A DNA stretch of 64,000 nucleotides from F23-D06 sp045130275 (lineage in GTDB: Bacteria > Bacteroidota > Bacteroidia > Bacteroidales > WCHB1-69), in contig JBGUPL010000131.1 of assembly GCA_045130275.1 (NCBI GenBank), forward strand, positions 1 to 64,000, in the 5' to 3' direction. Each line of letters starts with the position of its first letter. The stretch's first letter is position 1. The notes under the pieces are model-generated. The model saw only the letters and a program-made list of their open reading frames with translations, made no database searches and had not been told where the DNA came from. The position numbers were made by a program, and so were the translations under genes. Shown one piece after another: positions 43,201-52,355 of this stretch.

Positions 43201-46200
43201 CATCAACCAGTCATTAGCGTCCAACTCATCACTGAAAGTGTAGGTTGCAACACCGTTGGCAATGTTGAAGGTGATGTTGTCGTTGTTCTCATCGCGGACA
43301 AACCAACCATCATTCATCTCACCAGCATTGAAGGTCTCCACGAACGGGACATTCAGAGGTTCAATAATGTTGATGGTGTTCGTAGAAAGGATATTGTTGC
43401 TGACATCGCGGTCACCATTGGTAGCAACCCAAGCGGTAAGCACGTTGGTCGGTTCCGTCATCGTGACAGGAGTGTTAAACGTGTAGGTATAAACAGCACC
43501 GATTGCAAGAGGTGCAGGCATTGTCACAGACTCATGCACAACAGCACCGCCATTGACGCTGTAGTAAGCCTCGAAAGCAGTGAGCGTCGTGTCACCCACG
43601 TTCTTCACATCGATAGTGACATCAATACCGCTCAACTCACAAGCGTTAGGAATGTTGTGGATAGCATCCAACTTCATATCCTCAGCAGGACCGCAGATAC
43701 CGAAAATGACATCCGGTTTGTAAGTACGGCGAGTACCGGTCTGGTTCGTCCAAGTCTGAGAATCGTTTTGCCAAGTCATACCCTGATAACCCGTGGTGTT
43801 CGTCAAGTAGAACTTGAAGGCACTGCCATCATAAGAACCAGAGTTGTCTCTCACGGCAATCACCAAGTTGTCAGTACCATTGTAATCGAAGGTCTGATCC
43901 AGAACAAATTCATTCCAACCTTGATGTGTACAGTTCAGAGAACCGGTGTACACCAACTGCAAACCGCTGGTCACCCAGTCAGAAGTGCTGCCGAAAGCGG
44001 ATTTGTCGGTATGACCCAGATAAATTTGCACATTGGTCTTCGAAGTCATAGCTACGGTATGAGCGTAGTTGAAGGAAAGCTTGTTGATCACGCCAACACC
44101 CACTTCATTGGGAGTGTAAATCTGCTGCGTGTAAGTATTTCCATAGTAGTCATTGACAGGCATGTAGTACTCGCTGCGGGATTGAGAACCGAATTGACGA
44201 GAACCGCAAGCAATAGAAGAGACGGTCGGGAAGAACATCACCTGATTGCTATAATTGTTCTGAATGTCGCAAACAGCTTTCACGCGAGCAAAATAAGTGG
44301 TATTGGCAGTCAAGCCGTTCAGCGTGATTGTCGTACCGGTCACCGTGGTCGTCGTCCAAGCAACATCCGTGCTGGTCTTGCAGGACACCTCATAGGTAAC
44401 GGCGGGATCGCCGGTCCAAGAGAGGGTAGCGGAAGAATCCGTGACATTATCGACAACCAGATCTGTAGGAACCACGCATGCAACAGCGTCACCGCAGTCG
44501 GTGTTGAACGTGAAGACCACATCGTCTTCCGTGCCAAAGCCGTACATTCCAGAACCGTCGAATGACCAAACAACATTACCGGCAGGATCATAAACAACCA
44601 CAGCCATCTCATCTGCAAAGTAATCCGGATGCAGCGTCAAAGTCGTAGCGGTGGAGTCGCACAAATTAACCGTGTAAGTAGCGGATTCACCCTCTTCCAG
44701 CGTCAAAGTGCTGACAACCGCACCGTTTTGTTCAACGTCAAGAGAACCGACGTATGTACCGGAATAGGAACCACCCCAACCATCACCGTAAGTGTCAGAA
44801 AGCACGAAGGTGTAGTCGCAAGATCTTTCACATGTGACAGGCTCGTCGCCGCCGCAGTCAGGCGTAACCGTAAAGCTGCCAGCACCATCACCACCTTCAT
44901 GAGACCAAATGATATTGCCATCAGGATCCTTCAACGTTAAGGAGTTCTCAGTAGGATAGGAACCCGGCACGTATGAGAAGGAAGCCTCCACACCGCTGCA
45001 CAGATTGAGCGTATAGGTTTCTGTATAACCATCGTTGATAGTGTAAGAATCAGAGGAAACACCCGCTTGTATTACCGTAACAGCACCGCCGTTCCAACCG
45101 TCACCATAGCTGTCGTTCAACATAAGCGTATAAGCACACGTGGTCGTGCACTCGACAGGAGCCTGGCCGCAGTTGGGCGTGAAGGTTTGGTTGAGATTGC
45201 CGGCACCACCGCTGTGTGAAACAACGGCAAAGTCGTTATCATCCTTCAACTGGAAGGAGTTCTCGGTAGGATAGGTACCTTGAGTGTATTGAATAATAGC
45301 ATCGATGCCCTTGCACAGCGTAACCGTGTAGGTTGCACTATAGCCGTCGTCAATGGTGTAGGTACCCACGGTTTGGCCATTCTGTGAGATGGTCACCTCA
45401 CCGCCGTTCCAGCCGTCACCGTAGGTGTCGGCCAACACAAGCGTATAGGTACACATATCCGTGCAGCTCGGAGCGGTTTCGAAGGTGTAAGGTCCAACCC
45501 AGATGCTCTCATCGTCGGCGCCGCAGACAGACTTCACATAGACATCGTAAGCGGTACCGTTGTTAAGACCGTTGATAGTGTACTCGTTCGTGGTAACAGT
45601 AGCCATCGTACCAGTGCCGAGAGCAAATCCGGACACACCGTATTGGACTTGCCAAGAAGAAACAGCGTTATCGGCAATCCAGCCGATGACAGCGCTTTCC
45701 GTGGCCACGTCAGTAGCGGCGATGCCCATAGGAGCAGGACAGCTCTGCGGGATGAAGACGGTGAAATCATCCATGTTCCAAGAGGTGTTGGAAGCTGCGG
45801 ATGCAAAACGGATAGCAATGCGTGCGTTCGTGAGGGTCACGCCCGGGAAAGAGAACGGACCATAAAGCATGGCGTTGGCACGGCCATAACTGCCTTGTTG
45901 AGGCTCAACCGTCTGCACAGCCACGAAAGTGGAGGCATCGCTCGGATCAGTGATGTAACCCACCTCAACGGTACCAGGAGTCTGGTTCCAAAGACGGGCA
46001 TAATAGGTCATGTGGAGATCCTGCAACGGATTGGTGAATGCGGGCAGAGCAACCATAACCGTCTGGTTGGTGCTGGCCTTCATCTCCAGAGAGTTGCCAC
46101 CAGAATGGGAGGCAGCTGCATAGTTACAGTAAACGAACGGGGAGCTTGAAACCTTCAACGGGGTCTTCCAGCAAATGTCGAGCGGTTTCTCGCCGCTGCC

Positions 46201-49200
46201 GGTGTATCCCTCGAAGTCTTCCGTCCACGGAGAGGTCTCGGTGATGGTGATCGGAGCGCACTCGGTGGTGACATTGAAAGCGTTGGACCATGCGCCGAGG
46301 TATCCGCCGCAGTTGGCCTTAATATATATATTGTATGTCGTTTGCTCGGTCAGACCAGTGATGGTCACCGTATTGGTGTTGGTGTACACCAAAGTGCCTT
46401 CGCCTTGGGTGAAGCCGGCCTCACCGTATTCAACCGTCCAGGAAGTGCCTTCGCCAGCTTCCCAAGTCAACGTGACAGCATTGTGCGCAACATTGGTTGC
46501 CGTGATGCCTGTCGGGACATTACAATAAACAGGTCTGAGGAATGAGGTCGTAATCCATTCACTGTACTCGTTCTCACCGCAAATGGTTCTCACGCGCACG
46601 TCATAGGTACCACCCTCAAGCAAACCGTTGATGATGAACGTGGTGACATTGTTCACCACAGTCGTGTTCCAGTTATTGGTGCCTGACGGAGCATACTGCA
46701 CTTCATACGTGCTGACACCGGGAACACCCACCCACGTCACAACCGTGTTGGCGGTATGGTGCTCGATATCGATGTTAGTCGGAGCCTGGCAGTCAGCCAC
46801 GGTGGTGAAGGCAGCGGCAATCTCGTTGCTCGTACCGATAACACCGCAGTTGGTCATCACGCGAACCAAATAGTCCGTGTTCTGAGTGAGGTTCGTCATC
46901 GTATAGGTGTTCTCCGTAACATTGACGGTGGTCCATTGATCGGCCTCCACCGGTTTGTAACTCACCTTCCAGGAAATGGCATCGCCAGCTTCCCAGTTAA
47001 CAACTGCGCTCGTGGTGGTGATGTTGTTCACTGTAATGTCGGCAGGGGCGGCACAATGGTTGTCACCGCAAACATAACCCAGATAGTCAACCTTCATGTT
47101 CGGCAGATTGACCGCTCTTGTACCGGCGTTGGTGCCAGGATGGGAAGCATAACTCTCGGGAGAGCTGTCGCTTCTTCTGTACAACACACTGTTGGAGACA
47201 GACGTGTAGCGATAGTTCAGAGACTTGTAGGCGCTGGCGGTACGAGCCGTCACAACCACAAGGTTGTCTTCGCCATTATAATAATAAGGAGTGGATAAGT
47301 TGAAGGTTTCCCAACCAACAGTGCTACCCACGGTGCCGTTGTAGGACTCATAAACCAATGTCAGATCTTCCATAGGAACCCAGTCTGTGGTGCTCTCGTT
47401 GATGGCAGAAGACTTCGTGCCGAGATAAATCTTCAAACTGGTATATTCATGGGTGTTGGAAGTGTTCACATACCAAGACAGCGAGTTGATATAACCGGCT
47501 GACGGGAATTCAGTCACCGGGTAAACCATCTGCGTCCAGGAGTTCTTATAGTAAGCGTTCATCGGGGTGGTGGAGCTTGTGGAAGTACCCGTACCAATGG
47601 TGAGTTCCGTTTGAGCGGTTGACAAATCAATACAAGGAACATAGAACTGGGCTGTTGTCCAGGCGCTGGCACCGTTGCCGCAGTTGGCTCTCACACGCAC
47701 GTCATAGGTGACCTCAGTGGCGAGGTTGTTCAAGGTGACAGTGGTGGAAGTGGCATCCACGGTCTGCCAAGCGTCGCTGTTGACATCCTTGTACTCCAGT
47801 GTCCATGCATTCTGGCCTTCGGGAGCATTCCAAGTGACCACAGCCGTATGCTCGTTAACCGTAGCGGCGATGTTGGAGACCTGCGTGCAAGTGGAGTAGA
47901 TCACCACATTGTCGATGGCGGCGGGTTGTTGGTAACCAACGTTATCGTTGTTGTGCCAAGTGAAGACGATGTATTTCTCACCAGCGTAGGAGGCGGGAAT
48001 CAGCACGGACTTGCCGCTGAATTCGTTCACACCGAAAATACGGGTCAAGGAATTCGCCGGGATAACGCCTGCCTCAGGAGCCTCGTCCATAACCGTGACC
48101 TGCAGATAATCGTTGGCATCGCCCACCGTTCTGCAATTAAAGGTCAAAAGCACGTCAGAGTTGGGAAGATTGACCTTCTTGTAAGCATGAACAGTAGAAG
48201 CGGCCGACACATTATATTTGTTAGTAAGGCCGTTGGAAGAGGAGATATACAGTTTGTTGTTGTCAAAACCTTGTGCTTGGCCAATGTACCATTTGTTGAC
48301 ATTGTCACCATTCACGAGCGTCCAGGAGTAAGCGCTGCCATCGTCGAAGTTAGCTGCGATAGGCAGATCGCTGGTGATGATGTCGTTGTTATTACGCGGG
48401 AAAAGTTGCACTTCATCGTTGTAGATCGTCACAAAACCGATCACCGTGGCTTGGTCGCCGGCGGCGAAGGTCTTGCTGACCGTCTTGAAACCATTGCGCA
48501 CCACGATGGTGCTGCCGTCCTGCGTGAAGTTGACTTTCGTGGAAGAGCCCGTGTTGAAAGAACCGGCGGCAAATTCGCCGTTCTCCACCATCACGAGTTG
48601 GGAAACGTAATCCTGCGGGTTAGCCAGCAGCTCAGCGGCGGTGACCACAACCGGAGCGACGGCTTCGCCAGCCACACCTGCAGCGGCGTCCGCTACGGGC
48701 ACGAGTTCGGAAAGACCGTTGTAAATGCTACGGGTACCGACAATACCGCCGGAGATCACGTCTCCATTGTTGTATTCGTTGGTGATGACGGGATCGTAGT
48801 TGTCGTAAATCAACAGACCGCCGGTAGCGTCTTTGACGTATACGTAGCGGCCGTTACGGTAAACGTAAGTCACATCGCCGGTGATCTTGAACAGGTCAGC
48901 GTTTTCAGCTGCATAGAAAGCGGCGATATTGTTGACGAACACGGGGAAAGAGTATTGCGCGGTGGCCACAGCGCTGGTATCCTCGCCGAGGATGGCGCAA
49001 GCGGCAATTTCAGCAGTAGCGCTGATGGTGAAGGGAGCATTGTAGAGCACGGGAGCCGCGCCATTGATGGAGTAGTAGATGTTGGCACCGGCGGTCTCAC
49101 AGGTAAGGGAGATTGTCTGCTCGGTGTAGTAGTTGCCGGAAGGAACAGAGAAAGTGGGTGCAAGCACAGCAGGGGGAACCGCATTACCATAGGTAACAAC

Positions 49201-49716
49201 GATGGAGAGGATACGGAGCTGCGTGTTGTTCGAACCTGTCACCGCGTTGCAGAACGTGAGCGAGGAGGTCGCGTGCAATCCGGTAAAAGTATAGACCGTA
49301 CCGTCAGCTTCGGAGGTCTCCACTGCGCCGCCGTCAACCGAAAGACCGACGGTGGGAGCGTAGCTGGCGCTTATCGCGACGATGGAGAGACCGGTGATTT
49401 CATAGCCGGCCTGCGGCACCAAGGTCATGGAATTGCCATTGCCGTCCTGTCTGTGGCCGTAGAAACGCGCCGCAGGCGGAACGGAGGAGTAGAAGGTGGG
49501 AGCCGTACCTGCCGCGTTTTTGGCGCAGGTAAAGCTGATGACACTGTTGATGTCACCCTCCGTGATAACCTGAGCGTCGTCATATCCTTGCTCCGAGAAG
49601 ACAAACGTCACCTCATCTGCAAAGACATTGCCGACCGCCATCAGCACTATCAGCATGAGGGCGGCAAAGCGCTTGACCTGTTTGGTCAGCCTCTTTAAAA
49701 TGTAAGCTTTTCTCAT
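40222..49716 (-). CDS. Giant multidomain T9SS surface protein (type A C-terminal domain)
   Basis: 3164 residues. Signal peptide near 15-33 (FAALMLIVLMAVGNVFA). Then a beta domain (to ~175), a chitobiase-C-like domain (~180-255), an OB/DUF5689-like domain (~260-450), a jelly-roll cleaved-adhesin-like domain (~455-610), several fibronectin III units with WTLEYKDVNS-type strands, a second jelly-roll domain, three ~100-residue repeats with the hallmark YGDGWNGG (~1415-1745), more FN3 and CARDB-like domains, then about ten ~75-residue InlB-B-type repeats (~2270-2985; motif YHVSNVFVDGASVGAL), one last FN3 and a type A T9SS sorting domain (~3085-3164, ending GTYIVNV...VTILK). A surface adhesin or scaffold exported by SprA is likely; the target is unknown. 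The domain boundaries are estimates. Confidence 0.88.
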   Translation of the reverse strand: MRKAYILKRLTKQVKRFAALMLIVLMAVGNVFADEVTFVFSEQGYDDAQVITEGDINSVISFTCAKNAAGTAPTFYSSVPPAARFYGHRQDGNGNSMTLVPQAGYEITGLSIVAISASYAPTVGLSVDGGAVETSEADGTVYTFTGLHATSSLTFCNAVTGSNNTQLRILSIVVTYGNAVPPAVLAPTFSVPSGNYYTEQTISLTCETAGANIYYSINGAAPVLYNAPFTISATAEIAACAILGEDTSAVATAQYSFPVFVNNIAAFYAAENADLFKITGDVTYVYRNGRYVYVKDATGGLLIYDNYDPVITNEYNNGDVISGGIVGTRSIYNGLSELVPVADAAAGVAGEAVAPVVVTAAELLANPQDYVSQLVMVENGEFAAGSFNTGSSTKVNFTQDGSTIVVRNGFKTVSKTFAAGDQATVIGFVTIYNDEVQLFPRNNNDIITSDLPIAANFDDGSAYSWTLVNGDNVNKWYIGQAQGFDNNKLYISSSNGLTNKYNVSAASTVHAYKKVNLPNSDVLLTFNCRTVGDANDYLQVTVMDEAPEAGVIPANSLTRIFGVNEFSGKSVLIPASYAGEKYIVFTWHNNDNVGYQQPAAIDNVVIYSTCTQVSNIAATVNEHTAVVTWNAPEGQNAWTLEYKDVNSDAWQTVDATSTTVTLNNLATEVTYDVRVRANCGNGASAWTTAQFYVPCIDLSTAQTELTIGTGTSTSSTTPMNAYYKNSWTQMVYPVTEFPSAGYINSLSWYVNTSNTHEYTSLKIYLGTKSSAINESTTDWVPMEDLTLVYESYNGTVGSTVGWETFNLSTPYYYNGEDNLVVVTARTASAYKSLNYRYTSVSNSVLYRRSDSSPESYASHPGTNAGTRAVNLPNMKVDYLGYVCGDNHCAAPADITVNNITTTSAVVNWEAGDAISWKVSYKPVEADQWTTVNVTENTYTMTNLTQNTDYLVRVMTNCGVIGTSNEIAAAFTTVADCQAPTNIDIEHHTANTVVTWVGVPGVSTYEVQYAPSGTNNWNTTVVNNVTTFIINGLLEGGTYDVRVRTICGENEYSEWITTSFLRPVYCNVPTGITATNVAHNAVTLTWEAGEGTSWTVEYGEAGFTQGEGTLVYTNTNTVTITGLTEQTTYNIYIKANCGGYLGAWSNAFNVTTECAPITITETSPWTEDFEGYTGSGEKPLDICWKTPLKVSSSPFVYCNYAAASHSGGNSLEMKASTNQTVMVALPAFTNPLQDLHMTYYARLWNQTPGTVEVGYITDPSDASTFVAVQTVEPQQGSYGRANAMLYGPFSFPGVTLTNARIAIRFASAASNTSWNMDDFTVFIPQSCPAPMGIAATDVATESAVIGWIADNAVSSWQVQYGVSGFALGTGTMATVTTNEYTINGLNNGTAYDVYVKSVCGADDESIWVGPYTFETAPSCTDMCTYTLVLADTYGDGWNGGEVTISQNGQTVGTYTIDDGYSATYTVTLCKGIDAIIQYTQGTYPTENSFQLKDDNDFAVVSHSGGAGNLNQTFTPNCGQAPVECTTTCAYTLMLNDSYGDGWNGGAVTVIQAGVSSDSYTINDGYTETYTLNLCSGVEASFSYVPGSYPTENSLTLKDPDGNIIWSHEGGDGAGSFTVTPDCGGDEPVTCERSCDYTFVLSDTYGDGWGGSYSGTYVGSLDVEQNGAVVSTLTLEEGESATYTVNLCDSTATTLTLHPDYFADEMAVVVYDPAGNVVWSFDGSGMYGFGTEDDVVFTFNTDCGDAVACVVPTDLVVDNVTDSSATLSWTGDPAVTYEVSCKTSTDVAWTTTTVTGTTITLNGLTANTTYFARVKAVCDIQNNYSNQVMFFPTVSSIACGSRQFGSQSRSEYYMPVNDYYGNTYTQQIYTPNEVGVGVINKLSFNYAHTVAMTSKTNVQIYLGHTDKSAFGSTSDWVTSGLQLVYTGSLNCTHQGWNEFVLDQTFDYNGTDNLVIAVRDNSGSYDGSAFKFYLTNTTGYQGMTWQNDSQTWTNQTGTRRTYKPDVIFGICGPAEDMKLDAIHNIPNACELSGIDVTIDVKNVGDTTLTAFEAYYSVNGGAVVHESVTMPAPLAIGAVYTYTFNTPVTMTEPTNVLTAWVATNGDRDVSNNILSTNTINIIEPLNVPFVETFNAGEMNDGWFVRDENNDNITFNIANGVATYTFSDELDANDWLMTSCLYVPAGRYDVSYSYNAIDPTMTENFGVYYGKKVGDNYVMNHEVATHEFSNTGYVTVHNTIEVAESGVYYFGILASSIAGNAGFNINNFSIKPTIHFTAYAAEHGDVVPEGSIELAEGDACTLTIIPNTGYHVLAIYKNMIQVMGENQNNASLQYFTFVPNDGDNIYVTFTTNYYHVNATVGNYYVTDYNNNAIGATYTPNHEVVAHGGSHTGIITMAEHYHLMYVTVNGMDVTSDLVALNDNQYQLTLNNIWEDKDIYVLAGLDSTTITYTVLAGEGTINNEFVVDGNTTLPAVYTITLPGYSDLLSTITPAPGYHVSSIIIDGVEHNIIDIYSFEHLFGDHTVEVVFTPNHYVISTTAYGNGTVTPGVEFDYTPGFTYAFAATPAPGYCIASVTRNGVVLPVADPYATFTDTLTNITSNYDYVATFVKSTYTITAGAGAHGTVSPAGASSYYYHQNAVYNITASTGYYIASVTVDGVTTNYTLEDALTSTTYTFVNIDTDHTISATFALMSYNITVNPGANGNITPGTGNFVYGSTPTFTITPDEGYVISDVTVDGNSIGAVATYTFLPLTSGHTIGATFAAAQFTITASAGNGGTMSPAGVSAVAYNSDKTYTITANNGYHVSNVFVDGASVGALNSYTFTGITANHIIYAAFEANEYTVTVNQPANGSITPGTTTVLFGATPSFVITPNVGYNVTAITVNGINVISSASNVNGVYTYTFPAISSNQTITATMTAKTFTITASAGANGTINPNGNTTVNYGATQSYTFIPANGYVVDNVTVDGMSFGAMTTYTFTNVVANHTINVTFKLAECEVPTYLYTTHIDSTSAELHWYHPSATSFDIQYKTPTGNLTSITAVNGNSYQLTDLTPNTTYLWQVRANCTTNNHSDWSNLVSFKTDNVTIDNTGIEDVVMGKVKVYAEHQNVHILNNEGLNIDNVRIFDAYGKMIYSGAVSSSHEVIGLNVAAGTYIVNVTTDKGVANYKVTILK

Positions 49717-49819
49717 AGTTTGTAAATTTTATGAATAATAATTAATTTTAGTTTCTACTTGATTCTATTCGTTTTTATATACTTTCCACACAATGTACAA
49801 TATATAATATAACAAGCCG

Positions 49820-49827
49820 CAAAGATA
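49820..49827 (-). promoter_or_regulatory. -7 box of the giant surface-protein gene
   Basis: TATCTTTG on the minus strand, giving a leader of about 95 A/T-rich bases before the ATG at 49716. Confidence 0.6.
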
Positions 49828-49945
49828 CTTTTTTTTTTGATATGGCATAGCATAAATTTTTTTTTGTTGAAAAAATGTCTGTTTTACCACCGAAAAGTGC
49901 TTTTTCTTAAACTAAAAGAATTACACCACAATCGAAAAAAAAGTG

Positions 49946-49953
49946 TATTTTTG
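49946..49953 (+). promoter_or_regulatory. -7 box of metK
   Basis: TATTTTTG followed by CCGCC. The expected transcription start near 49960 places the SAM-II-like element at the very 5' end of the message. Confidence 0.65.
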
Positions 49954-49963
49954 CCGCCGAAAA

Positions 49964-50016
49964 CCAGTGGATAGATTTGTAATGATTGCAACCACAAGAA
50001 AAAATGCTAAAACATC
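49964..50016 (+). promoter_or_regulatory. SAM-II-like riboswitch candidate in the metK leader
   Basis: The conserved blocks of the SAM-II aptamer occur in order with near-standard spacing: P1 5' arm GTGG (49967-49970), GATTT (49974-49978), seven bases, TTGCAA (49986-49991), P1 3' arm CCAC (49992-49995), then GCTAAAA (50006-50012) and ACATC. In known SAM-II the order is P1, GAUUU, 7 bases, UUGCAA, P1', ~11 bases, GCUAAA. A pseudoknot could form between ATG in the loop (49982-49984) and CAT (50013-50015). Being ahead of the SAM synthetase gene fits product feedback. P1 is short (4 bp), so this remains a candidate. Confidence 0.55.
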
Positions 50017-50066
50017 TTCTTCCACGATTTTCAGTTTTTTATTTTTTATAAATTAAAATACTGATT

Positions 50067-51305
50067 ATGAGTTATTTATTCACATCAGAGTCGGTGTCTG
50101 AAGGGCACCCTGACAAAATCTGCGACCAGATTTCGGACGCATTATTGGACAGTTTCCTGGCACAGGATCCAGAGTCGAAAGTGGCATGCGAGACACTCGT
50201 CACCACCGGTCTGGTGGTCTGCGCCGGCGAAGTGAAAACCGAAGGCTATGTCTCCGTTGACGACGTGGCGCGCCGAACCATCAAAAAAATCGGCTACAAC
50301 AAAAGCGACTACCAGTTCGACTACAAATCCTGTGGCGTGATCTCCACCATCCACAGCCAGTCACCCGACATCAACCAGGGCGTGGAACGCGCTGCCCTGG
50401 AGGATCAGGGCGCCGGCGACCAGGGCATGATGTTCGGCTACGCCTGCAACGAGATGGACAACTACATGCCACTGCCCGTGGAATTGGCTCACCGCTTCGT
50501 GCAAGAACTCGCCGACATCCGGAAGGAAGGCAAGAAAATGACCTATTTGCGCCCCGACTCCAAATCGCAGGTCACCGTGCAATATTCCGAACGTCACAAA
50601 CCCGAACGGATCGACAGCATCGTCATCTCCACCCAGCATGATGAATTCGCCGACGAGGCCACCATGCTGGAAACCATCCGCCGCGATGTGGAAAAAATCC
50701 TCATCCCGAGAGTGAAGAAAAGCTGCCCGAAAAAAGTACAAAGACTTTTCAACACTGATTATCAGCTGTTTGTAAATCCCACAGGCAAGTTCGTCATCGG
50801 AGGTCCTCATGGCGACACCGGTCTTACCGGACGTAAAATCATTGTGGACACCTACGGCGGGCGCGGCGCGCACGGCGGCGGCGCCTTCTCCGGCAAGGAC
50901 CCCTCAAAGGTCGATCGCTCAGCCGCTTACGCCACCCGCCACATCGCCAAAAACATGGTGGCCGCCGGTCTCTGCGACCAAGTGCTCATCCAAGTGGCTT
51001 ACGCCATCGGCAAGGCGGAACCCGTGGGACTGTATGTCAACACCTACGGCACCAAAAAAGTGAAAATGACAGACAGCGAAATCGCCATGCGTGTCCGCGA
51101 GATTTTCCCGATGCGCCCCTACGACATCATCAACCGCTTCCAGCTGAAGAACCCCATCTACGAACCCACGGCCTCTTACGGCCACTTCGGCCGCGACTGC
51201 TACGACGCCGAAGTGGAAACCAGCCAAGGCGTGAAAACCGTCACCTTCTTCCCCTGGGAGAAACTCGACTATGTGGAAACCATCAAAAAAGAATTCGGGT
51301 TGTGA
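50067..51305 (+). CDS. metK: S-adenosylmethionine synthetase
   Basis: Makes SAM from methionine and ATP in the cytoplasm. 412 residues. The family blocks are all visible: SEGHPDKICDQISDALLD at the N-terminus, GAGDQGMMFGYACNE near 120, GGPHGDTGLTGRKI and GGRGAHGGGAFSGKDPSKVD in the centre with the phosphate-binding lysines and aspartates, and DCYDAEVETSQGVKTVTFFP near the end. The leader (about 107 bases) carries a SAM-II-like element. fabD follows after 77 bases on the same strand with no promoter box between, so the genes may be cotranscribed. Confidence 0.98.
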   Translation: MSYLFTSESVSEGHPDKICDQISDALLDSFLAQDPESKVACETLVTTGLVVCAGEVKTEGYVSVDDVARRTIKKIGYNKSDYQFDYKSCGVISTIHSQSPDINQGVERAALEDQGAGDQGMMFGYACNEMDNYMPLPVELAHRFVQELADIRKEGKKMTYLRPDSKSQVTVQYSERHKPERIDSIVISTQHDEFADEATMLETIRRDVEKILIPRVKKSCPKKVQRLFNTDYQLFVNPTGKFVIGGPHGDTGLTGRKIIVDTYGGRGAHGGGAFSGKDPSKVDRSAAYATRHIAKNMVAAGLCDQVLIQVAYAIGKAEPVGLYVNTYGTKKVKMTDSEIAMRVREIFPMRPYDIINRFQLKNPIYEPTASYGHFGRDCYDAEVETSQGVKTVTFFPWEKLDYVETIKKEFGL

Positions 51306-51330
51306 TTTACAAATCTCAATTCTTACATCC

Positions 51331-51382
51331 TAACCCCTTAACCCTTAAACCTTAAACCTTAAACCATAAACCTTAAACCTTA
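51331..51382. repeat. Heptamer array, TTAAACC family (7 units), ending at the fabD start codon
   Basis: TAACCCC, TTAACCC, TTAAACC x3, ATAAACC, TTAAACC, then TTA directly before the fabD ATG at 51383. It forms most of the metK-fabD gap and so the whole translation-initiation region of fabD. Confidence 0.9.
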
Positions 51383-52276
51383 ATGGACGCCTATATTTTC
51401 CCCGGGCAGGGGTCGCAACATCCCGGAATGGGGGTTCAATTGTACGAAGATTTCCCGCAAGCAAGGGAGCTGTTCCATCGTGCGGATGAGGTTCTCGACT
51501 ACCCCATCACCAAGGTGATGTTCAACGGTTCGGAAGAGCAGTTGAAGCAGACCAAACACACGCAACTGGCGATGTTCCTGCACGGTTATATTTCGTATGT
51601 GTGTCTTCACCAAGGCATCCCAGGCATGACCGCCGGCCATTCACTAGGAGAATACACCGCTTTGGCGGCATCCGGATGCCTTGCCTTTGAGGATGCCCTG
51701 ATATTGGTGGAGAAACGCGCCAGCGCTATGCAGAAATGCTGCGACAATCAAGAGTCGGGCATGGCCGCTGTGCTGAAATTCGACGACCGCGTCACGGAAG
51801 AGATCTGCGCGACCGTCTTGGACGAAGTGGTGGTGCCGGCCAACTACAATTCCCCCCAGCAATTGGTGATTTCCGGCAGCCTGAAAGGGCTCGAAACCGC
51901 CATCGAGAAACTGAGGGCCGCCGGAGCCCGGCGCATCATGATGCTGAACGTGGGAGGTGCCTTCCACTCCCCGCTGATGCAAACCGCCCAGGACGAACTT
52001 TCTGAAGCCATCGCAAAATGCACCTTCCTCGTCCCGGATTGCCCTGTTTACCAAAATGTCAGCGCCCAGCCCTCCACCGATCCCGACACCATCCGGCAAA
52101 ATCTGGTGGCACAACTCACGCATCCCGTCCGCTGGACAGATACCGTCCTCCAAATGGTGCATGACGGCGCAACCCGGTTTGTTGAATTCGGCCCCGCCCC
52201 CACCCTGCAAAACCTCGTGAAACGCATTGCCCCGGACGTCGAAACAGCCTGTTTGGGAACAACGGAGAAAGAATAA
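51383..52276 (+). CDS. fabD: Malonyl-CoA:ACP transacylase
   Basis: Moves malonyl groups from CoA to acyl carrier protein for fatty acid synthesis. 297 residues, normal length. The oxyanion glutamine is in FPGQGSQHPGMG, the nucleophile serine in GHSLGEYTALAA (about residue 90), and the catalytic histidine in GGAFHSPLMQTAQDEL. The start codon directly follows a heptamer array with no Shine-Dalgarno sequence. Confidence 0.97.
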   Translation: MDAYIFPGQGSQHPGMGVQLYEDFPQARELFHRADEVLDYPITKVMFNGSEEQLKQTKHTQLAMFLHGYISYVCLHQGIPGMTAGHSLGEYTALAASGCLAFEDALILVEKRASAMQKCCDNQESGMAAVLKFDDRVTEEICATVLDEVVVPANYNSPQQLVISGSLKGLETAIEKLRAAGARRIMMLNVGGAFHSPLMQTAQDELSEAIAKCTFLVPDCPVYQNVSAQPSTDPDTIRQNLVAQLTHPVRWTDTVLQMVHDGATRFVEFGPAPTLQNLVKRIAPDVETACLGTTEKE

Positions 52277-52320
52277 TTTCACGACCCGATATTTCCTGCG
52301 TTATTTTATCAAAAAAAATG

Positions 52321-52328
52321 TATTTTTG
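52321..52328 (+). promoter_or_regulatory. -7 box of the TPR protein-ribH unit
   Basis: TATTTTTG followed by CACCC, 27 bases before the ATG at 52356. Confidence 0.6.
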
Positions 52329-52355
52329 CACCCTTGAAAAAATAGACGAATAATT

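Noticed and set aside
41686..44565. 959-codon frame on the plus strand inside the giant surface-protein gene (also 40318-41487 and 47848-49698)
   Set aside because: Repetitive Thr/Val/Gly codons of the sense gene make antisense stops rare. The sense frame has a signal peptide, known domains and a sorting signal; the antisense frames have none.
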